Positions 35,676 to 44,238 of a DNA stretch of 64,000 nt are shown here, piece after piece. This stretch comes from Alteriqipengyuania lutimaris. GTDB taxonomy: Bacteria > Pseudomonadota > Alphaproteobacteria > Sphingomonadales > Sphingomonadaceae. A program made the translations under genes and the position numbers. The stretch covers positions 2,578,501 to 2,642,500 of the forward strand of contig NZ_QRBB01000001.1 of the NCBI RefSeq assembly GCF_003363135.1, written 5' to 3'. The notes beneath the pieces were generated by a model. That model was not told the origin of the DNA and ran no database searches. It was given only the letters and a program-made list of their open reading frames with translations. Each line of letters starts with the position of its first letter. Position 1 is the stretch's first letter.

Positions 35676-36849
35676 GCCCCGCGTGCATATCGTGGACGAC
35701 GACGCGCGGATCTGTGCCGAACTCGGCGAAGCCCTGCGTGCCTCTGGCTACGAATGCTCGTGGGCGACCTCCGCCGATCGGTTGACCGGGCCCGACAACC
35801 GCGATCCCGACATCCTCCTGCTCGATCTGAAACTGCCGGACATCGATGGCTTCGAGGCTATCGAGCGACTGGCCGAGTGGCTGCATCCGCCGACCCTCGT
35901 GGTAGCGAGCGGGCAGGAACAGCGCATCGTCGAAGCCGCGATCCGTCATGCGAAGGAAATGGACCTGAACGTGCTCGGTTCGCTCCGCAAACCCTACCCG
36001 ATTAGCTCGCTGGTCGCGCTCCTCGAGGAACATCGCGCGGCGGCGCAGAAGGCGCCCACGCTTGATGCGACTGCAATCCGTGATTTTGCGCGGAGCGGTG
36101 CGCTCGAAAGCAACCTGCGAACCGCCTTTCAGTCCAAGCGCCGACTGTCCGACGGCGCGATTGCGGGATACGAAGCGCTGTTGCGGATTTCGAAGGACGG
36201 CCTGACGATCAATCCCGAAGCCGTCTTCACTCCCGAGGTTGGCCTCGCGACCCAGCTTGCGGTGACCAAGGCGGTTCTGGACGATGCATTGCGGTTCGGG
36301 GCCGATTTGCGCAGCGCCGGCACGCCCGCGACGGTCGCGGTGAATTGCACTCCGGAAGTCCTGTGCGCGCCCGAACTTCGGGGCATCGTCACCGACGCCC
36401 TCGAACGCTGGCGGATACCCGCCGCATCGCTCATGATCGAGATCACCGAGCAGGCGGCCGTTCGCTCGTTCGACGCGGTCGCCTCGGCCGCCAGCCGTCT
36501 GGCGATGCGCGGCTGCGGCATATCGATCGACGATTTCGGACGTGGGACCACCAGTCTGGAGCGGCTCTTCGACCTGCCGCTGACCGAACTGAAGATAGAC
36601 AAGCAGATATTCTGGAAGTGTGTCGAAGGGCGCGAGGCCTGGGGTCTCCTCACGGAAGTCATGCGCTATTGCGAGAAGCGCGGCATCACATCTACGATCG
36701 AAGGTATCGAGACCGCCGCTCATCTCGATCATGCCGTTTCACTCGGCGCGAGTTGCGGACAGGGGTTCCTCTGGGACCGGCCGCGCCTCTACGCGCGTGG
36801 CACAGCCCTGAATGCCGACCGCCCCTCCGCGCGGGAGGCCGCAAGATGA
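35668..36849 (+). CDS. Response regulator with EAL (c-di-GMP phosphodiesterase) output
   Basis: A 393-residue protein. The receiver has phosphorylation site Asp53 in LLLDLKLPDIDGF and a Lys in LRKPYP. From about residue 145 an EAL domain follows: AGYEALLR (EAL motif kept), VAVNCTPEVL, MIEITE, SIDDFGRGTTSL, LKIDKQ, STIEGIET and GQGFLWDRP. The metal- and substrate-binding residues appear intact, so hydrolysis of c-di-GMP under phosphorylation control is likely. GGAGGAG precedes the ATG, which overlaps the kinase gene by eight bases. Confidence 0.92.
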   Translation: MPRPRVHIVDDDARICAELGEALRASGYECSWATSADRLTGPDNRDPDILLLDLKLPDIDGFEAIERLAEWLHPPTLVVASGQEQRIVEAAIRHAKEMDLNVLGSLRKPYPISSLVALLEEHRAAAQKAPTLDATAIRDFARSGALESNLRTAFQSKRRLSDGAIAGYEALLRISKDGLTINPEAVFTPEVGLATQLAVTKAVLDDALRFGADLRSAGTPATVAVNCTPEVLCAPELRGIVTDALERWRIPAASLMIEITEQAAVRSFDAVASAASRLAMRGCGISIDDFGRGTTSLERLFDLPLTELKIDKQIFWKCVEGREAWGLLTEVMRYCEKRGITSTIEGIETAAHLDHAVSLGASCGQGFLWDRPRLYARGTALNADRPSAREAAR

Positions 36850-36885
36850 GCCACACCCCAAGATCAGGAAATTTGAGCGAGGCCT

Positions 36886-37494
36886 ATGCGCAGCATCTAC
36901 ATTGTCGATGACGACCAGGCGATCCGGTCGGAGCTTTACTCGCTGCTATCGGTCTATCCCAACACGCTGCTGCGCTCCTTTGCCTCAGGCGACGAATTTA
37001 TCGCGCAACTGGACGAGCTGGATCCTGCGCTGATCCTGCTCGACATGAAGATGCCGGGTGCCAGCGGTCTCGATGTCCTTGCCGCGATGGGCGATCGCAA
37101 GGACCTGTTGCCGATCGTGCTGACCGGCCAGGGGGACACCCGGATCGCGGTGCAGGCCATGAAGGCGGGTGCCACCGATTTCCTCGAAAAACCCTGCGAT
37201 CCCAAGACACTCCTTCAGACGATCGACTTGGCCTTCGAGACCCTCGAAGAAACCGAAGCGGTGATCGCGCGCACCGCGCAGGCGCGGGAAAAACTGGCGC
37301 GGCTCTCTGCGCGCGAGCGTGACGTGCTCGACGGACTAATCGAAGGAAAATCGAACAAGATCATCGGCTACGAACTCGACATCAGCCCCCGTACGGTCGA
37401 GGTCTACCGGGGCAAGATGATGGAAAAGCTGGAAGTGCAAAGTCTTTCGGAAGCACTGCGCGTCGCATTCTCCGCCGGTCTCGTCGAAGGATAG
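36886..37494 (+). CDS. FixJ-family response regulator
   Basis: A 202-residue transcription factor. The receiver has IVDDDQ, Asp53 in LLLDMKMPGASGL, VLTGQGD and FLEKPCD. A linker helix leads to a LuxR HTH (LSARERDVLDGLIEGKSNKI and ISPRTVEVYRGKMMEKLEV). It lies 36 bases after the EAL gene and closes the signalling operon. Paired with the HELKQPL-type kinase upstream it resembles FixL/FixJ in design. Its targets are not visible; the porin and chemoreceptor next door are candidates. Confidence 0.92.
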   Translation: MRSIYIVDDDQAIRSELYSLLSVYPNTLLRSFASGDEFIAQLDELDPALILLDMKMPGASGLDVLAAMGDRKDLLPIVLTGQGDTRIAVQAMKAGATDFLEKPCDPKTLLQTIDLAFETLEETEAVIARTAQAREKLARLSARERDVLDGLIEGKSNKIIGYELDISPRTVEVYRGKMMEKLEVQSLSEALRVAFSAGLVEG

Positions 37495-37501
37495 AAGCAA
37501 A

Positions 37502-37534
37502 GGCCACGCGGCGAGCGAAGCAAGCCGCGTGGCC
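37502..37534. terminator. Terminator between the signalling operon and the porin
   Basis: Perfect 11-base arms, GGCCACGCGGC (37502-37512) and GCCGCGTGGCC (37524-37534), around an 11-base loop, between two convergent genes. U-tracts are weak on both sides (TTTGCTT on the minus strand), but the stem is very stable. Confidence 0.75.
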
Positions 37535-37554
37535 CTGTTACAGGCGGTGACCGG

Positions 37555-38925
37555 TCAGAAGCTGAACGTCACGTCCGAGAAGAGGTAACGCGTGTCGCCG
37601 CTATCGGGCGCATTGGCAGCCTCTTCGAGAAAGCGTCCCTTGGCGAGATAGCCCGCGCCCAGACCCAGGCGGATGGACTTCGGCAAGATCCAGTATCCCA
37701 GCGACGCCTCGTACTGCGCGCCTGCGTAGCGGCCGGCATTGCCAAGGGGATCGGCCACGCCCGTTTTCGCGAACGAGTCCGTCTCGTCCTGCAGCCAGGC
37801 AAGGCGGGCCGAAAGCGATCCGTCGATGCGCTCGCTGGGCTCGGCCGCGATGCGCAGACCGGGCGAGATAATATTGTTGAACGACAGCGGACCGAAATTG
37901 GCGGTCGGTCCGAAGGTCCCGCGGCGCGCGCCGAAGAGCGAATCGAAACGCGTGTAGTTGCCGCCCGCGCTGTCGCCCGAAGCGGCGTCGAACAGCGCTG
38001 CGACGCGCAATCCTGCCGCCCCGCCCAGCGAGTGGCCGACTTCCGCATGGAGCATCCAGGCCGAAACGTCCTGCTTGGGCGCAGTGACCGCCTTGCCCGT
38101 ACGAATCGTGCCCAGCTGGTAGGCCGCTTCGAGATCGAAATCGATCGCGCCGTCCTTGGGCTTGCGCACAAGGCGGATACCCGGCGTGTAAAGGTTGCGG
38201 TTGAGCGTCGCCCGGTCGTTGCGATCGTCTTCGATCAGTCCGTAACCATAGAGTTCCATGGTCGCACCCAGCCCGTCCAGCTTGGTTTGGTAGTGGGCGC
38301 CGAAGAACTGGAGATCGGTTCCCTCGCGGTCGAGCTCGAACTCGTTTTCGCGAATGGACGCGGCATCGCCGGGGCGACGTTCCTGCGGCATCGTCCAGAA
38401 GATGCCCAGTTTGTCGCTTCCGCTGGAAGCGAGATCGGCCCGGACACCGGTGAAGGAGGTGGTTACGTTCGAGAAGCCGACGCGGCCCACCAGACGCCCC
38501 GAACCGTCCTTCATCGTGAAGCGTCCCGCCCTGAGGCTGGTCGCCCAGTCGCCTGCCACTTCGCCCGCGTCAAATTCCGCGTATGCCTGGATCGGTTCCA
38601 ACACATTCACGGTCGAGGTATTCACGGTGGAGCCCGGATCGACGCCGTAGGCCCGCGCGTCGAGCAGTTCGCCGACGAAACGCACGGGGCCGGTCTCGTA
38701 CTCGGCCTTCACCAGGGTGCGGGTGGACCAGATCGTTTCGTCGGGCAGCTTGCCCGGCCGGTACTCGTTCTCGATCCGCTCCACCCGCGCACGGACGCTG
38801 CCCTCGATCGAGAAGCCGCCATCCTGCGCGGTTTCGTCTGCGGCCAGAACCGGTGCCGGCAATGCAAGAAGCGTCGCGATCGCAAGAAGAGGAGCCCGAC
38901 CGCGGGGCGCTGCGCAAAAGGTCAT
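37555..38925 (-). CDS. Alginate-export-type outer-membrane porin
   Basis: A 456-residue outer-membrane barrel. The signal peptide ends near VLAAD at about residue 28. The mature protein opens with FSIEGSVRARVERIENEYRPG and continues with RTLVKAEYETGPVRFVGELLD, the pattern of the alginate_exp family. It ends in an alternating strand with C-terminal Phe (SDVTFSF). These porins pass polysaccharides or small anionic or aromatic compounds. The ATG at 38925 has a GGAG six bases upstream; a TTG four codons further upstream would overlap that site. Divergent from the first chemoreceptor. Confidence 0.8.
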   Translation of the reverse strand: MTFCAAPRGRAPLLAIATLLALPAPVLAADETAQDGGFSIEGSVRARVERIENEYRPGKLPDETIWSTRTLVKAEYETGPVRFVGELLDARAYGVDPGSTVNTSTVNVLEPIQAYAEFDAGEVAGDWATSLRAGRFTMKDGSGRLVGRVGFSNVTTSFTGVRADLASSGSDKLGIFWTMPQERRPGDAASIRENEFELDREGTDLQFFGAHYQTKLDGLGATMELYGYGLIEDDRNDRATLNRNLYTPGIRLVRKPKDGAIDFDLEAAYQLGTIRTGKAVTAPKQDVSAWMLHAEVGHSLGGAAGLRVAALFDAASGDSAGGNYTRFDSLFGARRGTFGPTANFGPLSFNNIISPGLRIAAEPSERIDGSLSARLAWLQDETDSFAKTGVADPLGNAGRYAGAQYEASLGYWILPKSIRLGLGAGYLAKGRFLEEAANAPDSGDTRYLFSDVTFSF

Positions 38926-39089
38926 AATGTACTCCAACTAAAACCTGTGCTGGTCTTATAGTTGGCTCGAACCATGTCTGGCCGACGGGGGGCGGTTATT
39001 TCCGCTCAGACGGTCGGTAGATCGCTACCGTATCGATTGGTGCCAAAAATTGCTCGCCACCACCCGCCCCTTCCGCACTCCCTCCTTTC

Positions 39090-39095
39090 TATAAT
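39090..39095 (+). promoter_or_regulatory. -10-like element upstream of chemoreceptor 1
   Basis: CTATAAT with the hexamer at 39090-39095, 53 bases before the chemoreceptor ATG. No good -35 is visible at 17 bases. The same hexamer recurs before several motility units in this window. Confidence 0.55.
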
Positions 39096-39148
39096 GGGCG
39101 CACAACCCGTTCGGCGCGCTGCCGACAAGAATATGGAGTGAGACCTCA

Positions 39149-41059
39149 ATGCTTAGTCGCCTCAACGACTGGCCCCTGTCGCGAAAGATGATGCTCGCCT
39201 TCGGTGCGCTGTTCATCGCGTTCGCGTCCATGGCCACGATATCGTACGTCGCCGAGAAATCCGCGCTTGCCTATGCCGAAGAGTCAAACAAGCGCGGCCT
39301 GATGGCGACCACGGCTCTTGCGCGCGTGCAGGACCAGATCAAGCAGTACCGCATCCTCGTATTTGCGCATGTCAACCGCCTCAACGAGGAAGACCGGATC
39401 AATACTGAAGAGCGCATGGTCAAGGCGCACGACACGCTTCACGCCGCGATGGCCGACTATGCCGAAGCTGCGGAACTGTCGGAGCGCGAGGGCGAGCCGG
39501 TCACCCGCGACTACGCACAGCTCCAGAGCGCGATCGAGCAGCTCGAGGCTACGAACGAAGAACTCGTCGCGATCAGCAGCACCCAGCCGCGCGAGGAAGC
39601 GATCCAGTTCCTTCGCACCAACGCCAAGGAAGCATCGCACGCGGCGATCGAGGCCGTCGATACGCTGGTCGCCGAAGTGGTCAACACGCGTGAAGCTGCC
39701 TTCGAGGAAGCGCATGCGTTCGGCCAGCGGATGCAACTTTTCTCGATCCTCATCTCCCTTTTCGGGGTCGGCGTGCTTGCCGCGATCTGGTTCGGTCTGA
39801 GCCGAAGCGTCGCCGCACCGCTGGCAGCCCTCGCCGACACCACGCAGCGTCTGGCCGATGGCAATGACCTGCCCGTGCCCTCGACCGACCGCTCGGACGA
39901 GGTCGGCCAGATCGCCAAGGCGGTCGACAGCTTCCGCATCGCCGCGGCCGAACGTTCCCAAAGCGCGGTCCGCGAGGCAGAGGAACAGCGCGTCGTGACC
40001 ACCGCACTCAGCAACGGCCTCACCGCGCTCTCCGAAGGCGATCTTACCAGCGAACTGAAGGTCGACTTCCCGCCCGCCTACGCCGAGCTCAAGACCAACT
40101 TCAACGACGCGGTCATCGGCCTTCGCGAAATGATCTCGGCGGTCAGCGCCAGTGCGGAAGCCATCGGCACGGGCTCGCGCGAGATTGCTCAGGCATCGGA
40201 GGACCTCGCGCGTCGCACCGAAAGCAATGCCGCGAGCCTCGAGGAAACCTCGGCCTCGCTCGCGCAGATCGACGAGCGTCTCCGGGCCTCGGCCAAGTCG
40301 GGCACGCAGACCGTTGCGCGCGCCGATACCGCGATCTCCACGGTCAAGGACGGTCGCTCGATCGCCGACGAGGCGGTGCAGGCGATGGGCCGCGTCAGCG
40401 AAAGTGCGAAGGGTATCGACGCCGTCATCGAAGGCCTCGACAAGATCGCCTTCCAGACGCGCGTGCTGGCGATGAACGCCGCCGTCGAGGCGGGGCGCGC
40501 CGGTGAAGCAGGCCGCGGCTTCGCGGTCGTCGCCGACCTCGTCAGCGCGCTGGCCATGCGTGCCGAGGAAGAGGCCCAGCTCGCCCGCGACCAACTGACC
40601 GTGACGCAGACCGACATCGGCACCGCGGTCGGCGCCGTCCAGCGTGTCGACGGTGCGCTGGCCGAAATCACCGAAGGCGTGGGCGAAGTGCACCAGCTGC
40701 TCGGCACCATGGCGGCGGACAACCAGACGCAGTCGTCCTCGGTGACCGAAATCAGCTCGGCCATCTCCAGCATGGACCAGTCGACCCAGCAGAACGCCGC
40801 GATGGTGGAGGAAACCTCCGCAGCCGCCCGCAATCTGATGAGCGAGGTCGCATCGCTGTCCGAGCGTGCGGCGAGGTTCAACACCGGCGGCGGCGCAGCT
40901 GCCCTGCCCAAGCCAGGCAAAGCCCCGGTCAAGGTGACGGCCCCCGCATCGAGCGTGACCGCATCGGCCCGTGGTCGCGAGGAAGGCTATGTGTCGCCCG
41001 TCGCACCCCTGCGTTCCAACGGAGCGGACCACGGCGCGGCCGACTGGAACGACTTCTAG
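39149..41059 (+). CDS. Methyl-accepting chemotaxis protein 1
   Basis: A 636-residue transmembrane chemoreceptor. Helix 1 at about residues 13-32 is followed by a four-helix-bundle type periplasmic domain (about 35-190), helix 2 near 192-212, HAMP, and a long cytoplasmic signalling hairpin. The hairpin tip contains the conserved segment around IAFQTRVLAMNAAVEAGRAG. Methylation helices flank it. The C-terminal pentapeptide DWNDF resembles the NWETF tether that docks CheR and CheB. GGAGTGAG precedes the ATG. The signalling half is nearly identical in DNA sequence to the next chemoreceptor. Confidence 0.95.
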   Translation: MLSRLNDWPLSRKMMLAFGALFIAFASMATISYVAEKSALAYAEESNKRGLMATTALARVQDQIKQYRILVFAHVNRLNEEDRINTEERMVKAHDTLHAAMADYAEAAELSEREGEPVTRDYAQLQSAIEQLEATNEELVAISSTQPREEAIQFLRTNAKEASHAAIEAVDTLVAEVVNTREAAFEEAHAFGQRMQLFSILISLFGVGVLAAIWFGLSRSVAAPLAALADTTQRLADGNDLPVPSTDRSDEVGQIAKAVDSFRIAAAERSQSAVREAEEQRVVTTALSNGLTALSEGDLTSELKVDFPPAYAELKTNFNDAVIGLREMISAVSASAEAIGTGSREIAQASEDLARRTESNAASLEETSASLAQIDERLRASAKSGTQTVARADTAISTVKDGRSIADEAVQAMGRVSESAKGIDAVIEGLDKIAFQTRVLAMNAAVEAGRAGEAGRGFAVVADLVSALAMRAEEEAQLARDQLTVTQTDIGTAVGAVQRVDGALAEITEGVGEVHQLLGTMAADNQTQSSSVTEISSAISSMDQSTQQNAAMVEETSAAARNLMSEVASLSERAARFNTGGGAAALPKPGKAPVKVTAPASSVTASARGREEGYVSPVAPLRSNGADHGAADWNDF

Positions 41060-41073
41060 TTCCTCTGCCAATG

Positions 41074-41108
41074 CCAGGCCGGCCACCGTCACGGTGCGAC
41101 CGGCCTGG
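41074..41108 (+). terminator. Hairpin after chemoreceptor 1
   Basis: Nine-base arms CCAGGCCGG (41074-41082) and CCGGCCTGG (41100-41108) enclose a loop with a second inner pairing (CACCGT with ACGGTG). It starts 15 bases after the stop codon. No T-run follows. Confidence 0.6.
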
Positions 41109-41212
41109 CCCACGGCCGCGGCGATGCCTCACTGCCTGGTCGAGCGATACTTGCCTAACCGCGGCATGACGAAGGCCTCCGGTAAACAACGTAGTGGGCC
41201 AGAATATGTATC

Positions 41213-41247
41213 ATTCGCCGAATTTGGCGAATGAACCCTTCTATAAT
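41213..41247 (+). promoter_or_regulatory. Promoter region of chemoreceptor 2: palindrome plus -10-like element
   Basis: A 20-base palindrome at 41213-41232 (arms ATTCGCC and GGCGAAT; 9 of 10 pairs match) occupies the -35 region of a CTATAAT element whose hexamer is at 41242-41247. The chemoreceptor ATG follows 69 bases later. The palindrome could be an activator or repressor site. Confidence 0.55.
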
Positions 41248-41316
41248 GCCCACATTAAAGTTCGGCGGCACAGTCAAACCCAGCGAAGTATCGCATAACT
41301 AGAGTGAGGAATTGCC

Positions 41317-42738
41317 ATGCATTGGTTTCGCGCAGTAGCGCCGATCCGGTTGAAACTTCTGGTGGCCTTCGGGTCGCTGACCGCGCTGTGCGCGTCCGTC
41401 GGTATCGTCGGGCTGATCATGGGCGATGTCATCACGATGATTGCCGGTGCGGTAGCCGTCGTGATCTCCGCCATTCTCGGCACCCTCTATCGTTCCAATA
41501 TCGCCGACCCCTACGTCGCGACGGTGGTGCGCATGGAAGGCCTCGCCGCCGGTGACCTCGATTCACCGATCGAATTCGTCGACTACCAGGACTGCGTGGG
41601 CCGGATCACACGGGCCATGTTCACCTTCCGCGACGCTGCCGTCGACCAGAAACGGCAGGCCGACGAGCAGGCGGAAGTCGTCCGGGTGCTGGCCGCCCAT
41701 CTGGCCAAGCTTTCCGAAGGCGATCTGACGGCCGAGGTGAACGCGGAATTCCCGCCCGCCTATGCCGAACTCAAGACCAACTTCAACGAAGCGGTCGTCC
41801 GCCTGCGCGAAATGATTTCGGCAGTCGCCGACAGCGCCGAAGCCATCGGCACGGGCTCGCGCGAGATCGCCCAGGCATCGGAAGATCTGGCGCGCCGGAC
41901 CGAAGGCAATGCCGCGAGCCTCGAGGAAACCTCGGCCTCGCTCGCGCAGATCGACGAGCGTCTCCGGGCCTCGGCCAAGTCGGGCCAGACGACCGTCGAA
42001 CGGGCCGATTCCGCAATCAGCGTGGTAAGCGGCGGGCGTGCGATCGCCGACGAGGCGGTGCAGGCCATGGGCCGCGTCAGCGAGAGCGCCAAGGGTATCG
42101 ACGCGGTCATCGAAGGCCTCGACAAGATCGCCTTCCAGACGCGCGTTCTGGCGATGAACGCCGCCGTCGAGGCGGGGCGCGCCGGTGAAGCAGGCCGCGG
42201 CTTCGCAGTCGTCGCCGACCTCGTCAGTGCGCTCGCCATGCGGGCCGAGGAAGAGGCCCAGCTCGCCCGCGACCAACTGACGGTGACGCAGACCGACATC
42301 GGCACCGCTGTGGGCGCCGTCCAGCGCGTCGACGGTGCGCTGGCCGAAATCACCGAAGGCGTTGGCGAAGTCCATAACCTGCTCGGCACGATGGCGGCGG
42401 ACAACCATACGCAATCCGCTTCGGTGACCGAAATCAGCTCGGCAATCTCCAGCATGGACCAGTCGACCCAGCAGAACGCCGCGATGGTGGAGCAAACCTC
42501 CGCTGCAGCCCGCAACCTGCTGAACGAGGTCGCCTCGCTGTCCGAAAGGGCTGCGCTGTTCCACACCGGCAGGCCGGGCGCTGCTTCGAACAAGGTGACG
42601 GTCAGCGCACCGGCCACCAAGGCAAGGTCGCTTCCCGCTCCGGCGCGCCAGGATGCGAAGGAGTACGTATCTCCGGTATCCGCCCTCCCCGCGAATGCGG
42701 CCTCGCATAGCAGGACGGACGACTGGAACGACTTCTAG
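41317..42738 (+). CDS. Methyl-accepting chemotaxis protein 2, short form
   Basis: A 473-residue chemoreceptor without a periplasmic sensor domain. Two adjacent membrane helices near residues 10-50 are joined by only a few residues, followed by HAMP and the signalling hairpin. It ends in DWNDF like chemoreceptor 1. It may sense a membrane or energy state, or work through mixed arrays. The block 41807-42551 is nearly identical to 40125-40869 of chemoreceptor 1, indicating duplication or gene conversion. It has its own promoter region and terminator, so it is transcribed alone. Confidence 0.95.
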   Translation: MHWFRAVAPIRLKLLVAFGSLTALCASVGIVGLIMGDVITMIAGAVAVVISAILGTLYRSNIADPYVATVVRMEGLAAGDLDSPIEFVDYQDCVGRITRAMFTFRDAAVDQKRQADEQAEVVRVLAAHLAKLSEGDLTAEVNAEFPPAYAELKTNFNEAVVRLREMISAVADSAEAIGTGSREIAQASEDLARRTEGNAASLEETSASLAQIDERLRASAKSGQTTVERADSAISVVSGGRAIADEAVQAMGRVSESAKGIDAVIEGLDKIAFQTRVLAMNAAVEAGRAGEAGRGFAVVADLVSALAMRAEEEAQLARDQLTVTQTDIGTAVGAVQRVDGALAEITEGVGEVHNLLGTMAADNHTQSASVTEISSAISSMDQSTQQNAAMVEQTSAAARNLLNEVASLSERAALFHTGRPGAASNKVTVSAPATKARSLPAPARQDAKEYVSPVSALPANAASHSRTDDWNDF

Positions 42739-42766
42739 TCAGCCACATCATAGCTGATCGAAAATC

Positions 42767-42803
42767 GGGCCGTCGCTCTTTTACAGGAGCGGCGGCCCTT
42801 TTC
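42767..42803 (+). terminator. Rho-independent terminator of chemoreceptor 2
   Basis: A 12-pair stem (GGGCCGTCGCTC at 42767-42778 with GAGCGGCGGCCC at 42787-42798, one G-U pair) with an eight-base loop is followed by TTTTC, 28 bases after the stop codon. Confidence 0.88.
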
Positions 42804-42892
42804 GTATTGCGGTGCGGCGCGCTGCGAACGCAGCCTCGGCTGCGTACCCGGAGGTGCGCCGCCCGGCAGACACAACCATACTTAGAATAGAC

Positions 42893-42929
42893 AAAAAAAG
42901 GGGGAGCGACAGTCGACCTGTCGCTCCCC
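42893..42929 (-). terminator. Rho-independent terminator of flaF
   Basis: Perfect 12-base arms (GGGGAGCGACAG at 42901-42912, CTGTCGCTCCCC at 42918-42929) around a five-base loop. On the minus strand the stem is followed by seven Ts. It starts 25 bases after the flaF stop. Confidence 0.92.
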
Positions 42930-42954
42930 TTGCCCGGTGGCTGACGCAGTGGCG

Positions 42955-43317
42955 TCAGGCGCTTGCGAGACGATGTGCCGCAAGGCCCTCCATCACGGAG
43001 CGGTTGACCTCGATCAGATCATCGATCTGCTCGCGCCCGGCGATGACCTCGCTCGAAAAGCGATCGACCCACAGCGCGATCGAGATGATGCTCGCTCGCA
43101 GATCACTGGGAAGTCCGTTGCCCGGCGAGGTGCAATCGGCGGAGAATAGGTTCCACATCTCGCGATTGCGATGCAGCGGTTCGACCAGTTCGGCCCGCTC
43201 CTTTTGCGCATCGCGGGCGGCGATCATCTCTCCGGTGATCTGCCCCATCAACCGGTGCTCGGTGTCACGGGGCGCTTCGGAGAGTCGGCGAACGCTCTGG
43301 TAAGCGGCAAGCGACAT
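42955..43317 (-). CDS. flaF: Flagellar biosynthesis regulator FlaF
   Basis: A 120-residue helical cytosolic protein opening MSLAAYQSVRRLSEAPRDTE, the FlaF family pattern. It ends in a helix with WVDRFSSEVIAGREQIDDLI. In Caulobacter, FlaF is needed for flagellin synthesis and opposes the repressor FlbT. No flbT or flagellin gene lies in this window. GAGGAG precedes the ATG at six to seven bases. A CTAGAAT element lies about 27 bases upstream on the minus strand, and a strong terminator follows. Confidence 0.88.
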   Translation of the reverse strand: MSLAAYQSVRRLSEAPRDTEHRLMGQITGEMIAARDAQKERAELVEPLHRNREMWNLFSADCTSPGNGLPSDLRASIISIALWVDRFSSEVIAGREQIDDLIEVNRSVMEGLAAHRLASA

Positions 43318-43425
43318 CAAAAACTCCTCTGGCGTTGTTTTTCTATTCTAGACGGTCCGGCCTTTTTTCTGTCTCCCGCGACGCATTTTAAGGGCCGTTG
43401 CCAACTCCGCCCCCTGCAAACCTCC

Positions 43426-43431
43426 TATAAT
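43426..43431 (+). promoter_or_regulatory. -10-like element upstream of the Cys-rich gene
   Basis: CTATAAT hexamer 41 bases before the ATG at 43473, the same element as at the other motility units. No convincing -35. Confidence 0.5.
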
Positions 43432-43472
43432 CAAAAGGTAACCAATGATCGTTCGAGACAGAGGACTTTCCG

Positions 43473-44201
43473 ATGGATCTGCCCACCCATCCCCACGCCG
43501 GGATGCGCCTTGCGCTCAGCGAGACGCTCACGACAGCCGGGGTGACAAGGGTTTGCACCATCGGGCATCCCGACCCGCAGACGCGTGAGGTCCTCGCCCA
43601 ATTCGCAGGGTGGGGGGGCGAGCTCGACATCCTCGAATGCGCCTGCAACGCAACGGTATTTCCGCCCGCGTCCGGCGCGTGCGCCTGGATCATGCCGCCG
43701 GTCACCAACTACTACCACGCCTATCGCCTGCTCCATGGCATCCGCGCGATCTGCACGAAGCAGGAGATGCCTCTCCTTGTGGTGCGCCCGCAGCTGGAAA
43801 GCGCCATCGCCCGGCGGGACTACTATCCCGGCATACCCCAAGTGCCGCCCGCCTGGCGCCACTGCTCCGAAAGCTGCGTCATGCATGGCGAGGCGAGCGA
43901 GCGCGCGACCGTCAAGGGCGGCCTGCGGAACGGCGTGCTGACCGCGATCGAGGATTTCACCCAGGAGCTTTGGGATGAAGGCACGGCGCTGGCCTACACA
44001 TGCCTTCCCGCGATCGGCGGCTTCTGCGCCCTGTTCGATGTGGAGGCGGACTGGTCGCCCAAGCTGGCGCACAATCTCTCCAGGTTCCACGACGGCGCCG
44101 CCGTTGCGGCAATGAGCGAGCGCGAACTGCGCGAGTACCTCGCCATCATCGAACGGTCCCGCCCCAACCCCAGCACGCGCCCGGACGCGGCGCCGCAATA
44201 A
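43473..44201 (+). CDS. Unrecognised Cys-rich protein in the motility region
   Basis: A 242-residue cytosolic protein that I cannot assign. It has nine Cys residues, including ECAC near residue 58 and RHCSESC near 130-136. The segment VTRVCTIGHPDPQTREVLAQF followed by GGELDILEC loosely recalls the first strands of a class I methyltransferase, but the glycine-rich SAM motif is not clear. A Cys-rich protein in a flagellar locus could modify flagellin, as FliB does, but homology to FliB is not evident. It has its own CTATAAT element (43426-43431) and lies 83 bases before motA. Confidence 0.65.
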   Translation: MDLPTHPHAGMRLALSETLTTAGVTRVCTIGHPDPQTREVLAQFAGWGGELDILECACNATVFPPASGACAWIMPPVTNYYHAYRLLHGIRAICTKQEMPLLVVRPQLESAIARRDYYPGIPQVPPAWRHCSESCVMHGEASERATVKGGLRNGVLTAIEDFTQELWDEGTALAYTCLPAIGGFCALFDVEADWSPKLAHNLSRFHDGAAVAAMSERELREYLAIIERSRPNPSTRPDAAPQ

Positions 44202-44238
44202 ACAACGCATCCCATGCCCGGGTCGGGTGGCGCCGATC

